Positions 44,514 to 53,900 of a stretch of 64,000 nt of DNA are shown here, piece after piece. The first letter of the stretch is position 1. Every line of letters begins with the position of its first letter. Made by a program: the position numbers and the translations under genes. The notes below the pieces were generated by a model. That model searched no databases and was not told where the DNA came from. It saw only the letters and a list, made by a program, of their open reading frames with translations. Origin of the DNA: an uncultured Kordia sp. (GTDB lineage Bacteria > Bacteroidota > Bacteroidia > Flavobacteriales > Flavobacteriaceae); NCBI RefSeq assembly GCF_947496985.1, contig NZ_CANMEZ010000001.1, positions 434,001-498,000 of the forward strand. The letters are read 5' to 3'.

Positions 44514-44621
44514 ATGATAATCATTGTAATCAAAGTAAAAATAGCTTTTAACGAACTTATTTTTTTCCTGACTGAAAAACTGTTATACTTGTATTAATTT
44601 ACAGACAGAAATTCACCATTT

Positions 44622-46337
44622 ATGTATCAGACCTATACATCTATTTTTCCCCGAATTCGTTTCTCTATCTATATCATTCTGTTTTGCTTTGCCGTACAAT
44701 TACATGCACAAACCGATTCATTACAAGGGAAATCGTATGAGGAGTTGATACAATTCTACAATGATGTGTTATTCAAAGATTCCAAAAAAGCTAAAGAATA
44801 TGCACTTGCTGCTAATAAATTAGCTAAAGAAAAAAACAATAAAAATGAAATAGGTTGGTCAACATATTATATCGCTAATGCGAATAGCTTAATACCTGTA
44901 TACGATGAAGCTTTAGATGGTGCCGAGAAATCTATTCTTATTGCTAAAAATTTAAACGATAACGAACTACTCTTTAAAAACTATAACTTAAAAGGAAATG
45001 TTTTATCTGAAACTGATAATGATATTGAAGCTATAAATCAATATGATATTGCAAAAGAATATGCGCTTTTGACTAATAATATTCTAGATAAAATTACTGT
45101 AGCTGTAAATATTGCTTTTATCAAAAAAAATAATAAAAATCATTCGCAGGCTATTACCATATTTCAAGAAAATTGGGAATTATTAAAACAAATTGAAAAT
45201 AGTAATCCTAAAAAAAATACGTACGAAAGAATTATTTTATTCAATATTGCTGATACTTATTTAAGAATTAAAAAACCCAAAGAAGCACAAGATTATAATA
45301 ATTTAGCACTTCAAAAATGTTCTAAAGTTGAATTTCCAAGTTTTTACCATACTCTGACACTAAATGATGCTATTATACAATATCAGTTAAAAAATTATGA
45401 AAAAGCAATTTCAATTTCAAAAGAAGCTGAAAAGTATTTCTTGAGTATCAATAATAAAGACCGATTGGTAACCCCATATTTTTATTTAGGAAAAAGTTAT
45501 TATCAGTTGCAAAAATACGCAGACGCAATTGAGTTTATGAATAAAGCAAATCAAATAGTTTCAGAAAGAAAAATTGCTTTTCCTGATCAAATAGAAGCTT
45601 ATGAATTATTATACAAGTGCTACACTAAAATTGGAAAACCTAAAGACGCGGAAATTAATTTCGATCTTTTTTCAAAACTAAATAAAAAAGTAGATAGTGT
45701 AAATATGAAAGTGATCAATAAAATTCATGAAGATTATGATATTGCTTCATTAGAAGAAGAAATAGATTCCTTGGGAAAATACACCAAGTATCTATATGGC
45801 GCTTCAGCTATATTATTACTTTCACTTATTGGCTTTTTTGTATGGTTTAAGAGAAAACAGCAGCAAAATAAAACAAGTTTTCAAGAATTATTATTAACCA
45901 TTGAAAAGCTTGAACAACCTAAAGAAAAAATAATTCCAGCGGTTATCGTAAAAGAAACTACCAATCCAGTAACCGATGAAAATGCGGTTCAAATTTTAAA
46001 AGCCTTAGAAGCTTTTGAAGAAAAAGAATTGTATTTACGACAAGACTGCACACTAGCTTATGTAGCTAAAAAGGTAAAAACAAATACATCTTATTTGTCA
46101 AATGTAATCAATACATACAAAGAAAAATCGTTTAAATCATACCTTTCTGAATTGCGAATTAATGCAGCCTTGATCAAACTCAAAAATGATGACAAATTAC
46201 GTTCGTATACGATCAAAGCCATTGCTGAAGAATTTGGATTCAAACGTTCGGAAACCTTCTCCAGAGCATTCAAAGCGCAAACAGGCATGTATCCATCATA
46301 TTACATTAAAAGCCTTCAAAATCAAAAAGATACATAA
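44622..46337 (+). CDS. TPR-transmembrane-AraC-type transcriptional regulator
   Basis: A 571-residue regulator. An N-terminal signal peptide (about 1-30) is followed by tetratricopeptide repeats (about 50-350), a membrane helix (about 392-410), a coiled coil, and an AraC-type DNA-binding domain (about 470-571: CTLAYVAKKVKTNTSYLSNVI, then FKRSETFSRAFKAQTGMYPSYY). The periplasmic TPR part would sense a signal and the cytoplasmic part would control nearby genes. It lies between the enzyme operon and the precursors and probably regulates them. Confidence 0.9.
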   Translation: MYQTYTSIFPRIRFSIYIILFCFAVQLHAQTDSLQGKSYEELIQFYNDVLFKDSKKAKEYALAANKLAKEKNNKNEIGWSTYYIANANSLIPVYDEALDGAEKSILIAKNLNDNELLFKNYNLKGNVLSETDNDIEAINQYDIAKEYALLTNNILDKITVAVNIAFIKKNNKNHSQAITIFQENWELLKQIENSNPKKNTYERIILFNIADTYLRIKKPKEAQDYNNLALQKCSKVEFPSFYHTLTLNDAIIQYQLKNYEKAISISKEAEKYFLSINNKDRLVTPYFYLGKSYYQLQKYADAIEFMNKANQIVSERKIAFPDQIEAYELLYKCYTKIGKPKDAEINFDLFSKLNKKVDSVNMKVINKIHEDYDIASLEEEIDSLGKYTKYLYGASAILLLSLIGFFVWFKRKQQQNKTSFQELLLTIEKLEQPKEKIIPAVIVKETTNPVTDENAVQILKALEAFEEKELYLRQDCTLAYVAKKVKTNTSYLSNVINTYKEKSFKSYLSELRINAALIKLKNDDKLRSYTIKAIAEEFGFKRSETFSRAFKAQTGMYPSYYIKSLQNQKDT

Positions 46338-46426
46338 GTGACGTTTTATAAAATATCACTACAATATCATGGTATTTCAATAAAGTTTTTGCATATTTAT
46401 AAAGTTAACTAAACACTATTTAAATC

Positions 46427-46672
46427 ATGAGAAAGCCTTTAAAACTCAAAAAAATAAAAATCTCTAAAGTTGGAAACCTTCATGAAATTTTAGCTGGAGC
46501 TTTGCCTGCACAAGCAGCTGGAGCATACCCAACGCTTCCTGATACACTTCCCGTTACTTATACTTTAGACACAAAACTTGATGATACTTGTCAAAGCCAT
46601 ACGAATGATGGAGGCACACTAGTTAGAACCAGAGGTAATATAAAAAACCCCTTCGAAATAGCTAGTAACTAA
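46427..46672 (+). CDS. Atypical precursor-like peptide of the lanthipeptide locus
   Basis: An 81-residue peptide. The start MRKPLKLKKIKISKVGNL is a basic/Leu pattern seen in Bacteroidota RiPP leaders, with a possible cleavage around ILAGALPAQAAGA. The C-terminal part is Thr-rich with one Cys only (DDTCQSHTNDGGTLV), so at most one lanthionine ring could form. It may be a different RiPP, a remnant, or a helper peptide. It has its own terminator and lies among the other precursors. Confidence 0.5.
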   Translation: MRKPLKLKKIKISKVGNLHEILAGALPAQAAGAYPTLPDTLPVTYTLDTKLDDTCQSHTNDGGTLVRTRGNIKNPFEIASN

Positions 46673-46693
46673 TTTTAACATAGAATCACATTG

Positions 46694-46723
46694 AAGGCCT
46701 TTACATATATTGTGAAGGCTTTT
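46694..46723 (+). terminator. Terminator after the first locus peptide
   Basis: A hairpin with arms GCCTTTACA and TGTGAAGGC (one wobble pair) and loop TATAT, followed by TTTTC, lies 22 nt after the stop of the atypical peptide. Confidence 0.65.
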
Positions 46724-46807
46724 CTGTTATTTAACATTTGTTTCATATGATTTATTTAGTTTGTTCGTTATCTTTATAGGATAGTATTCTCCAAAATACC
46801 TAATCAT

Positions 46808-46912
46808 GTATTTTTTATTAACTAAAAAAATTTAGATTATGAAAAAACAAAAATTAGGATTGAACAAACTAAACTTGACAAAGTCAAGAATTGCAGAACT
46901 CAACACATTGAA
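46808..46912 (+). repeat. Direct repeat copy 1: shared leader and upstream of the two precursors
   Basis: The 16-nt GTATTTTTTATTAACT occurs at 46808-46823 and again at 47149-47164, and the leader codons that follow are nearly the same in both peptides. The two genes evidently arose by tandem duplication with divergence confined to the cores. Confidence 0.75.
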
Positions 46913-47114
46913 TGCAACTGGTGGTTGGAATACCGCCTCCACAAATCCATTTTGCCTTGCTACTGGTTATTATGACGATGGTTGTAATGTAACCGAAAAT
47001 TGTAATACCGCTAACCATTGTGGTGGTGGCACTAACAATTGCGGCACCAATAATTGTGGATCTAACAACTGTCAAACACGACTAGAGCTTATTTCTTGTT
47101 TTGAAGATTGTTAA
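46839..47114 (+). CDS. lanA: Class I lanthipeptide precursor, 9-Cys core
   Basis: A 91-residue precursor. The leader MKKQKLGLNKLNLTKSRIAE plus LNTLNATGG ends in a double-glycine at 28-29, suited to C39 cleavage. The 62-residue core has nine Cys and eleven Ser/Thr, with tandem TNNC, TNNC, SNNC units (Ser/Thr-X2-Cys) and a GGG linker. These fit regularly spaced small lanthionine/methyllanthionine rings, although the ring topology cannot be proven here. The leader is almost identical to that at 47182. Confidence 0.9.
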   Translation: MKKQKLGLNKLNLTKSRIAELNTLNATGGWNTASTNPFCLATGYYDDGCNVTENCNTANHCGGGTNNCGTNNCGSNNCQTRLELISCFEDC

Positions 47115-47148
47115 ACAACTATAGTCTTCCCCAAAAGTCTTTCTAATT

Positions 47149-47253
47149 GTATTTTTTATTAACTGAAAAAATATTTAAATCATGAAAAAACAAAAATTAG
47201 GATTAAGTAAATTAAGCTTAACAAAATCAAGAATTGCTGAATTAAATACTAAT
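47149..47253 (+). repeat. Direct repeat copy 2: shared leader and upstream of the two precursors
   Basis: The second copy of the upstream 16-mer (47149-47164) and the leader-coding segment, offset by about 341-343 nt from the first. Confidence 0.7.
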
Positions 47254-47439
47254 AGCGTAAATGGTGGTAACAGAACATCTACTGCTCCAAACTGTATTTT
47301 TACAGGACCACTAACAGGGTGTGTTGTATCTGAAAACTGCCCTGGTGGAGGAACTAATGGAAGCTGTAATAACAACTGTCAAACTAATGATCCTACATGT
47401 AACACACAAGCTATTTTATCTTGTGCATTTCCTTGCTAA
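47182..47439 (+). CDS. lanA: Class I lanthipeptide precursor, 8-Cys core
   Basis: An 85-residue precursor. The leader MKKQKLGLSKLSLTKSRIAE plus LNTNSVNGG ends in GG at 28-29. The 56-residue core begins NRTSTAPNC and has eight Cys with many Thr/Ser and Gly/Asn (SENCPGGGTNGSC, TNDPTC, QAILSCAFPC). The conserved SENC/TENC, QT and LSC/ISC anchors match the other precursor. It is the last precursor before the terminator. Confidence 0.9.
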   Translation: MKKQKLGLSKLSLTKSRIAELNTNSVNGGNRTSTAPNCIFTGPLTGCVVSENCPGGGTNGSCNNNCQTNDPTCNTQAILSCAFPC

Positions 47440-47464
47440 GAATTATTTTTTTAGAAGATAAAAA

Positions 47465-47493
47465 AAGCCTCGAACACTAACTGTTTGAGGCTT
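47465..47493. terminator. Bidirectional terminator between the precursors and the transporter genes
   Basis: Stem AAGCCTC/GAGGCTT extended by one wobble and AACA/TGTT, loop CTAAC, with T-rich flank on the plus strand and A-rich flank on the other. It separates the plus-strand precursors from the convergent minus-strand HlyD-type gene. Confidence 0.8.
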
Positions 47494-47528
47494 CTTTTTT
47501 AACTAAAATATATACTATAATCATGAAT

Positions 47529-48887
47529 TTATTTTCTACTAAATACTTCTCTTAATTGATAGAAGATTCGTTGCATAACGGTTAGCTCTTCCACTACAAT
47601 TTCTGCAGTTCCTTCCATTTCTTGTTTAAAATCAATTGGTTTTTCAAAAGAACTCAATAACGAAGCTACTTTTAAATACGCAACATATGTAGCCGGACCA
47701 CCTTGCGGGCTTAGTTGTGGCACACCAGAAATACTTATGATTTCACCTGATAAACTTCCACTTTCTTGGTATGGGTAACTATCCAGCTTAATAATTACAC
47801 TTTGCCCAACTTTTACTTTTCCTGAGTTTTGAACCGGAACTGTTACACGTCCAATAATTCCATCAATATTATCTGGTATTACTGTAAACAAATCTTGTCC
47901 AATATTTACGTTTTGGTATTTTGACCAAATATCAAAAACGGTTACTTCTCCTTTTATGGGTGACTTTAACACAAATTGTTGTTCCCATTGTAATATTAAA
48001 TTTTCTAAATCTTGCTTCGCTTGTTCTAAGTTTTGATCTGTAGATAAAAATGAAGTCTTATCACCAATACTTGCTTGTTTCAAATTGTTTCGCAACGCCA
48101 ATAATGAACTTTCTTCACTTTTAATAGACGATTGTAATCCTTCGTAATTTCGTTTTGCTCCAGCATATTTATTTTCTTCTTGCTGGAATCTTTGTCGTGT
48201 AATTACATCTTTCTCGTATAATCGTTTTTGTGATTCAAAATCAATTCTAGCATTTTCTAATTCTGTTTCATAAATAAACAATTCTGTTTTTCTATTATTC
48301 AGACGATTTTGTGCTGTAATGATTTGTGAACGTAAATTAATTACCTGACTTTTCTCTGGCGTTTGAATATTATAATTTAAATACGACAGATACTCTCTTC
48401 TAAACGAATTATACGCTACCTGTATTTGCCCTAACTTCAATTTTGAAGGAAATGTATACTTCAACGAATCAAAGTCGCTTAAATCAGGTGTAAAGTTCTC
48501 TATTTTCTCTTTTATAAATTGTACATCCTTAAAATCAGCCGTATTTTCAATAACTGCTAATATTTGATCTGCTTCAACTTTTTGCCCAGCTTCAACAAAT
48601 ATATTTGTCAATTTCCCTGAAGCTTTTGCAGTTAAATGCGCTGGTGGATTTTCAGAAGTAATCGTCACTCTTGCAGGAATGATATCATTATAGCTTATTA
48701 ATGCTGATCCTACTAAAAACATAATCACAATAATAAACACTACAGATATTCCCCATTGAATAACCCAATTTGGTGCCTGACCCAATATTTCCTTAACCTG
48801 ATCTGATCTTTCATCTAGGTCATTGATTTTTTTGCGTCTTTCTTCCTTCTTTTCTTCCTTTTTATTTTCTCCTGTTTTCTTAGCCAT
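47529..48887 (-). CDS. HlyD-family membrane-fusion protein
   Basis: A 452-residue periplasmic adaptor. A Lys/Glu-rich cytoplasmic start (1-30) is followed by a membrane helix (about 45-66), a lipoyl-like beta region (TAKASGKLTNIFVEAGQKVEADQIL), a long coiled coil (about 150-290), and a second lipoyl half with an RND-adaptor-like C-terminus (IGRVTVPVQNSGKVKVGQSVIIKL). It joins the C39-ABC exporter to an outer-membrane channel. It starts 1 nt after the ABC gene, so both are co-transcribed. Confidence 0.93.
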   Translation of the reverse strand: MAKKTGENKKEEKKEERRKKINDLDERSDQVKEILGQAPNWVIQWGISVVFIIVIMFLVGSALISYNDIIPARVTITSENPPAHLTAKASGKLTNIFVEAGQKVEADQILAVIENTADFKDVQFIKEKIENFTPDLSDFDSLKYTFPSKLKLGQIQVAYNSFRREYLSYLNYNIQTPEKSQVINLRSQIITAQNRLNNRKTELFIYETELENARIDFESQKRLYEKDVITRQRFQQEENKYAGAKRNYEGLQSSIKSEESSLLALRNNLKQASIGDKTSFLSTDQNLEQAKQDLENLILQWEQQFVLKSPIKGEVTVFDIWSKYQNVNIGQDLFTVIPDNIDGIIGRVTVPVQNSGKVKVGQSVIIKLDSYPYQESGSLSGEIISISGVPQLSPQGGPATYVAYLKVASLLSSFEKPIDFKQEMEGTAEIVVEELTVMQRIFYQLREVFSRK

Positions 48888-48888
48888 A

Positions 48889-51096
48889 TTAGTTTCCTAG
48901 CTCTAATTGATTCTTTACTAATGTATAATATGCTCCGCGTTTTGCGGTTAACTCTTCATGATTTCCGAGTTCAATGATCTTTCCTTTATCTAATACAATA
49001 ATCTGATCTGCATTTTTTACCGTACTCAAACGGTGTGCAACAACCACTACTGTTTTTCCCTTATAGAATTCCTGAAGATTTTCCATAATTACTTTCTCGT
49101 TGTTGGCATCTAATGCACTTGTTGCTTCATCAAAGAAAATGTACTTTGGATCTTTGTATACAGAACGTGCAATTAAAATACGTTGCTTTTGTCCTCCAGA
49201 AACATTTACACCACTCGATCCAATTTTTGTATTGTATCCTGATGGTAACTCTTCAATGAATTCTTCAATGTTTGCCACTTTTACGGCATGAATCAATCGT
49301 TGTTTATCAATAATTCCTTCTGAATCTGATTCTGTAATATTTCTAGCAATTGTATCTCCAAATAAGAAACCATCTTGCATTACTGATCCACAGGATTTAC
49401 GCCACACTTTTGTACTGATATCACCTATTTTGTGTGGTCCAATATTCAGAGCGCCTTCGTTAAATTCATAGAATTTCAATAATAATTTAATCAACGTAGT
49501 TTTACCACTACCACTCGCTCCAACAATTGCAGTTACTTTTCCTTCTGGAATGTCAACATTTAGATTATCAAGAATTAATGGCGAGCTTTTTCCTCCGTAA
49601 CGGAAACTTGCATTTGTCAACTTAATCGTTTTATCTTCAGGAAGAATCTTGATATTTTCTTCAAAACGATCTTCCTCATCATCTTTGTTATGAATTTCAG
49701 ACAAACGTTCTAAACTGATTTTCGCATCCTGTCCAGACTGAATAAATGTGATAAAGTTATTAATTGGTAAGTTTAATTGTCCAATGATATATTGAACTGA
49801 AAGCATCATACCTAGTGTAAATAACGGATCGTCAATTACAGACGTTGCCGCGATAAATGTAATGATGATATTTTTTAATTCGTTAATGAATCGTCCACCT
49901 GTATTTTGTGTTTGTGAAAGTGCTAATCCTTTGATCGAAATTTTGAATAATCGAACCTGAATTGCTTCCCATTCCCAACGCCTTCTACGTTCTGAACCAT
50001 TCAATTTAATTTCTTGCATTCCAGAAATTAACTGATACAAACTACTTTGGTTGTCAGAAGATTGATCAAATCGTTTATAATCAAGTTCAGCTCTCTTTTT
50101 CATGAACAATAATGTCCAACCAATATACAATGCCGAACCGATAAAGAATACCGTAAATATTTGCATGTTATAATAGGCTAATACGGCTCCAAAAATAATC
50201 ATGTTAAAGGCAGAAAACAGTGTGTTTAATGTTGTTGACGATAAAAAACTTTGAATTCTATTATGATCATAAATACGTTGAATAATATCTCCCGTATTCT
50301 TAGAATCGAAAAAAGCAATTGGCAATCGCATCAACTTGATTAAGAAATCGGAAATCAGGTTGATGTTAATCCGACTCGTCATATGGAGTAGTATCCAACC
50401 TCGAATCAATTCTACCGTAGTTTGCGATATAAAAAGCGTTAGCTGTGCAATTAATATCAGAAATACAAAGTTTTTATTCTGATAATTAATACCATAATCG
50501 ACGACGGATTGTGTCAGGAAGGGAAATATTAACTGAAGTAAACTCCCGACCAGTAGGCCTAAAATTAACTGCGCTATATACTTTTTGTATGGTTTGAAGT
50601 ACCAGAATAAGAATTTGAATCCGTATTCTTTCTTTTCTTCTTTTTCCAGTTCATAAAACTCAGGTGTTGGCTCTAACAACAACAAATATCCTTCTGAGTT
50701 TTCCTGATCTGCGTTGCTTCCCATCCAACCTTTAATAAAGTCTTCTTTTGAATACTTTACCAAACCATGTGCAGGATCTGCAACATATACTGTGTTTCTT
50801 TTTATTTTGTAAACAACAACAAAGTGGCGTTGTCTCCAATGCGCAATACAAGGATATGGAACTTCATCAACTAAAGTTTTAAAATCGACACTTACTGCCA
50901 ATGTATGTAATCCAATTTCTTCGGCAGCTTCTGCAATTCCACCTAAAGAAACTCCTTCCCTAGTGATATTTGCTTTCTTCCTTAGAAAATCAATTGTGTA
51001 TGCGCGACCAAAATGCTTTGCCACCATGCGCAAACATGTTGGTCCACAATCCATTTGATCTAACTGTCGGTAAAAAGGAAATTCTCTTTTTATCAT
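48889..51096 (-). CDS. C39 peptidase-containing ABC transporter (PCAT)
   Basis: A 735-residue exporter. An N-terminal C39 peptidase domain (about 1-145) has the catalytic DQMDCGPTCL (Cys17) and an AHWRQRHFVVV His motif with a following ADPAHG Asp. Six membrane helices (about 165-450) and a nucleotide-binding domain follow: Walker A GASGSGKTT, signature VSGGQKQR, Walker B FFDEATSALD. It removes GG leaders and exports the mature peptide, matching the precursors at 46839 and 47182. It is the first gene of the minus-strand pair. Confidence 0.95.
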   Translation of the reverse strand: MIKREFPFYRQLDQMDCGPTCLRMVAKHFGRAYTIDFLRKKANITREGVSLGGIAEAAEEIGLHTLAVSVDFKTLVDEVPYPCIAHWRQRHFVVVYKIKRNTVYVADPAHGLVKYSKEDFIKGWMGSNADQENSEGYLLLLEPTPEFYELEKEEKKEYGFKFLFWYFKPYKKYIAQLILGLLVGSLLQLIFPFLTQSVVDYGINYQNKNFVFLILIAQLTLFISQTTVELIRGWILLHMTSRININLISDFLIKLMRLPIAFFDSKNTGDIIQRIYDHNRIQSFLSSTTLNTLFSAFNMIIFGAVLAYYNMQIFTVFFIGSALYIGWTLLFMKKRAELDYKRFDQSSDNQSSLYQLISGMQEIKLNGSERRRRWEWEAIQVRLFKISIKGLALSQTQNTGGRFINELKNIIITFIAATSVIDDPLFTLGMMLSVQYIIGQLNLPINNFITFIQSGQDAKISLERLSEIHNKDDEEDRFEENIKILPEDKTIKLTNASFRYGGKSSPLILDNLNVDIPEGKVTAIVGASGSGKTTLIKLLLKFYEFNEGALNIGPHKIGDISTKVWRKSCGSVMQDGFLFGDTIARNITESDSEGIIDKQRLIHAVKVANIEEFIEELPSGYNTKIGSSGVNVSGGQKQRILIARSVYKDPKYIFFDEATSALDANNEKVIMENLQEFYKGKTVVVVAHRLSTVKNADQIIVLDKGKIIELGNHEELTAKRGAYYTLVKNQLELGN

Positions 51097-51434
51097 TAAC
51101 TTTTTTTCTAGTGTAACTTATTCTTTTAAATAACTTTTTAATCTATCTATATATTTGAAAAAGCAATGATGCACTATTGTTACATCTATTCTTGTTTATC
51201 AGCGATTTATATCTTGGTTTATGAGATTCACACGCTATTTTAACTACTTTACACGATATTTACGAAATATCTTCAAATATTTAAGGTTTCTCTCTAAAAA
51301 TTGAATGCTTTATGAGAAAAACACGTACAAATATATATTTTTATTTTGTACAACCAAAATAAATTTGGCTTTTTACACGAAAATATCGTACAAATTCATA
51401 TATTTGTCATGTTAAACAAGAAAAATTACCCTAA
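51097..51434. promoter_or_regulatory. Divergent intergenic region between the ABC exporter and AAA15 ATPase
   Basis: I see no gene here. A full TAnnTTTG -7 element, TATATTTG, is at 51399-51406, 29 nt before the ATPase start. GTACAAA occurs at 51325-51331 and again at 51388-51394; the first is paired with TTTGTAC at 51345-51351. These repeats are candidate operator half-sites. Confidence 0.5.
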
Positions 51435-52721
51435 ATGCTCGTAAAATTCACAGTAGAAAACTATTTGTCGTTCAAAAATAGATCCACTATTGATTTGACC
51501 GCAACTTCTTTGACTGAACTGCGAAATAGCAATCTCTTTGATACACCGTTAAAAAACTTAACCTTGTTAAAGAGTATGGTAATTTATGGAGCCAATGCAA
51601 ATGGAAAGAGTAATTTATTTAAAGCCATTAGTTTTGCACGAAAGTTCATTTTGAATTCTTCTAAAGATTCTCAAGCAGACGAAGCTATTGAAGTTCAACC
51701 ATTTTGTTTGTCAACAGAATCCATTGAAAAACCTAGTTTATTTGAACTCGTTTTTATTCATGATACCGCTAAATATAGATATGGTTTTCTGGTAGATGAA
51801 GAAGAAATCCACAAAGAATGGTTGTACGTTACTACTAAAAATAAAGAGCAATTATTATTTGAAAGAGATTTTCAAGAAATAAAGGTTACAAAAAAGTTTG
51901 ATGCAGCAAGTACTAACCTAACGTCTATTACACGTAAAAATGCATTATTTCTTTCTGTATGTGCACAATTTAATATTCCAACAGGAATTGCCATTTTGAA
52001 AGCCATGAGCAATGTGCAATACATTTCTGGAATGCAAGATCGCTATACTATTAATTTTACAATTGATATGATGGACGATCCTGCTAAGAAGAAATTTATT
52101 GACAATTTTATTAAAGGTGCTAGTTTAGGATTTACTGAAACGAAAGTAGAACGTTTTAAACTCACAGAGGAAATTCTGGAAAAAGGAAACGTTCCGAAAG
52201 AAATTAGGAAAATGATTCTTGAATCCGATGAAGAAAATGTGGTTGTTAGTACAAAACACCCTATTTACGATGAAAATAATGAAGAAGTAGATAATATTTA
52301 CTTCAATCTTTTTGCAAATGAATCGTTAGGAACTTGTAAATATGTAGCGCTTTCAGGACCTATTATTGACACCTTATTACACGGGAAAACGTTGATTATA
52401 GATGAATTTGACGCACAATTGCATCCACATTTAAGCAAAGCAATTATTGAATTGTTCAATTCGAAAGAAAACAATCCGAATGGCGCACAATTAATTTTTG
52501 CTTCACACAATCCAGCATTAATCAATCCTAAAAGAAAGCTCTTTAGAAGAGATCAAATCATGATCACAGAAAAAGATACGTACGGAGTTACAAATATGGA
52601 ATCTTTATACGATAAAAAAGTACGTAAAGATGCTTCTTTCGAAAAAGATTATTTAGAAGGAAAATACAATGGAATTCCTGATATTAAGATTGATAATAAC
52701 TTTCGCCTGTTTGATGAGTAA
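51435..52721 (+). CDS. AAA15/AAA21-family ATPase, COG1106/RloA-like
   Basis: A 428-residue ATPase: N-terminal VKFTVENYLSFKNRSTIDL, Walker A GANANGKSN (52-60), the LSxG-like region ALSGP, Walker B region LIIDEFDAQLHP, and the H-loop-type FASHNPALI. It has the layout of RloA-type ATP-binding proteins that often pair with RloB in defence loci. No RloB-like partner is adjacent, so the role is uncertain. Confidence 0.85.
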   Translation: MLVKFTVENYLSFKNRSTIDLTATSLTELRNSNLFDTPLKNLTLLKSMVIYGANANGKSNLFKAISFARKFILNSSKDSQADEAIEVQPFCLSTESIEKPSLFELVFIHDTAKYRYGFLVDEEEIHKEWLYVTTKNKEQLLFERDFQEIKVTKKFDAASTNLTSITRKNALFLSVCAQFNIPTGIAILKAMSNVQYISGMQDRYTINFTIDMMDDPAKKKFIDNFIKGASLGFTETKVERFKLTEEILEKGNVPKEIRKMILESDEENVVVSTKHPIYDENNEEVDNIYFNLFANESLGTCKYVALSGPIIDTLLHGKTLIIDEFDAQLHPHLSKAIIELFNSKENNPNGAQLIFASHNPALINPKRKLFRRDQIMITEKDTYGVTNMESLYDKKVRKDASFEKDYLEGKYNGIPDIKIDNNFRLFDE

Positions 52722-52736
52722 TTAGAGAAAATGATT

Positions 52737-53870
52737 ATGAACATTGATATTATCGGAGCTGGAATAGGAGGATTAACGACAGCTATTGCTCTTGAGCAAA
52801 AAGGAATTAAAACAAGAATTTTTGAACAAACCGAAGTACTAAAACCTGTTGGCGCAGGAATCATTTTAGCCAATAATGCAATGCAAGTATATGCAAAGCT
52901 AGGTTTACAAAAAGTAATAGAGAAAAATGGAAATCCAATTTCTTCAATGAATATTACCAAAGCAAACTTAAAACCACTTTCTAAAATTGACTTAACTCGT
53001 TTTGAACAAAAATACAATGCTAAAAATATTGCAATCCATAGAGGAACGTTGCAACAAATATTAATTGACAAATTAAGGTCTACTTCTATTAAATTAGATC
53101 ACAAGCTTACTTCTATACAGCAAAATGCAAATGATTGTTATTTAAAGTTTGAAAATGGAGAACAAATCAATTCTTCAATCATTTTAGGAGCTGATGGATT
53201 AAATTCAATCGTTAGGCAACATATATTTCCAAGTAACAGCATCAGAAATGCCAATCAAATTTGTTGGAGAGGAATTACTGATTACGACTTACCTGTGAAA
53301 TACAGAAATGAATTAAACGAAGCTTGGGGAAAATCTGAACGTTTTGGCTTTGTCCAAATTGCTAAAAACAAAGTATATTGGTATGCGCTAAAATCATTCA
53401 AAAAAGATAAGAATGAATTTTCCATCAATAATTTAGAACAATACTTTAGTGAGTATAATTCTGTTATCAAAGACATCATAAAATCGACTCAAAAAGAACA
53501 AATATATACCGCTGAAATTTCAGACTTAAAATTAACTAATTCTTGGTATAAAAATAACATCTGTCTAATTGGTGATTCTGCGCATGCCACAACTCCAAAT
53601 ATGGGGCAAGGCGCTTGTCAAGCAATTGAAGATGCCTTTGTACTTTCAGAATGCTTGGATAAATACGAAGTTGACCAGGCATTTATGGAATATCAAAAAT
53701 TAAGATTACCCAAAGCGCATCAAGTAGTTAAAGCAAGCTGGCTTATTGGAAAAATGGCACATTGGAAAAACCCTATAATTAGAAGTTTACGAAACCACGT
53801 TTTAAAGCTTACGCCAGAAAGTATTAGCGCAAAGCAATCTGAAAGAATATTTGAACTAGACAGAATCTGA
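52737..53870 (+). CDS. FAD-dependent monooxygenase
   Basis: A 377-residue flavoprotein of the p-hydroxybenzoate hydroxylase type: dinucleotide-binding IIGAGIGGLTTAIALEQKG, the GADG motif (LGADGLNSIVRQ), and the FAD-ribityl GDSAHATTPNMGQGACQAIEDA. It would hydroxylate an aromatic or similar small molecule using NAD(P)H and O2; the substrate is unknown. I chose the second Met (52737) because MNIDIIGAG is the canonical start. It lies 15 nt after the ATPase, possibly co-transcribed. Confidence 0.9.
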   Translation: MNIDIIGAGIGGLTTAIALEQKGIKTRIFEQTEVLKPVGAGIILANNAMQVYAKLGLQKVIEKNGNPISSMNITKANLKPLSKIDLTRFEQKYNAKNIAIHRGTLQQILIDKLRSTSIKLDHKLTSIQQNANDCYLKFENGEQINSSIILGADGLNSIVRQHIFPSNSIRNANQICWRGITDYDLPVKYRNELNEAWGKSERFGFVQIAKNKVYWYALKSFKKDKNEFSINNLEQYFSEYNSVIKDIIKSTQKEQIYTAEISDLKLTNSWYKNNICLIGDSAHATTPNMGQGACQAIEDAFVLSECLDKYEVDQAFMEYQKLRLPKAHQVVKASWLIGKMAHWKNPIIRSLRNHVLKLTPESISAKQSERIFELDRI

Positions 53871-53900
53871 AAAAAATATCAGCATAAAAATTAATTTAGA

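Noticed and set aside
47023-47076. Repeated TNNC codons as a possible CRISPR-like or microsatellite array
   Set aside because: The units are in-frame peptide repeats of a precursor core; there are no spacers.
52649-53071. Open frame of 140 codons antisense across the ATPase-monooxygenase junction
   Set aside because: It overlaps two well-supported genes, both with clear motifs.
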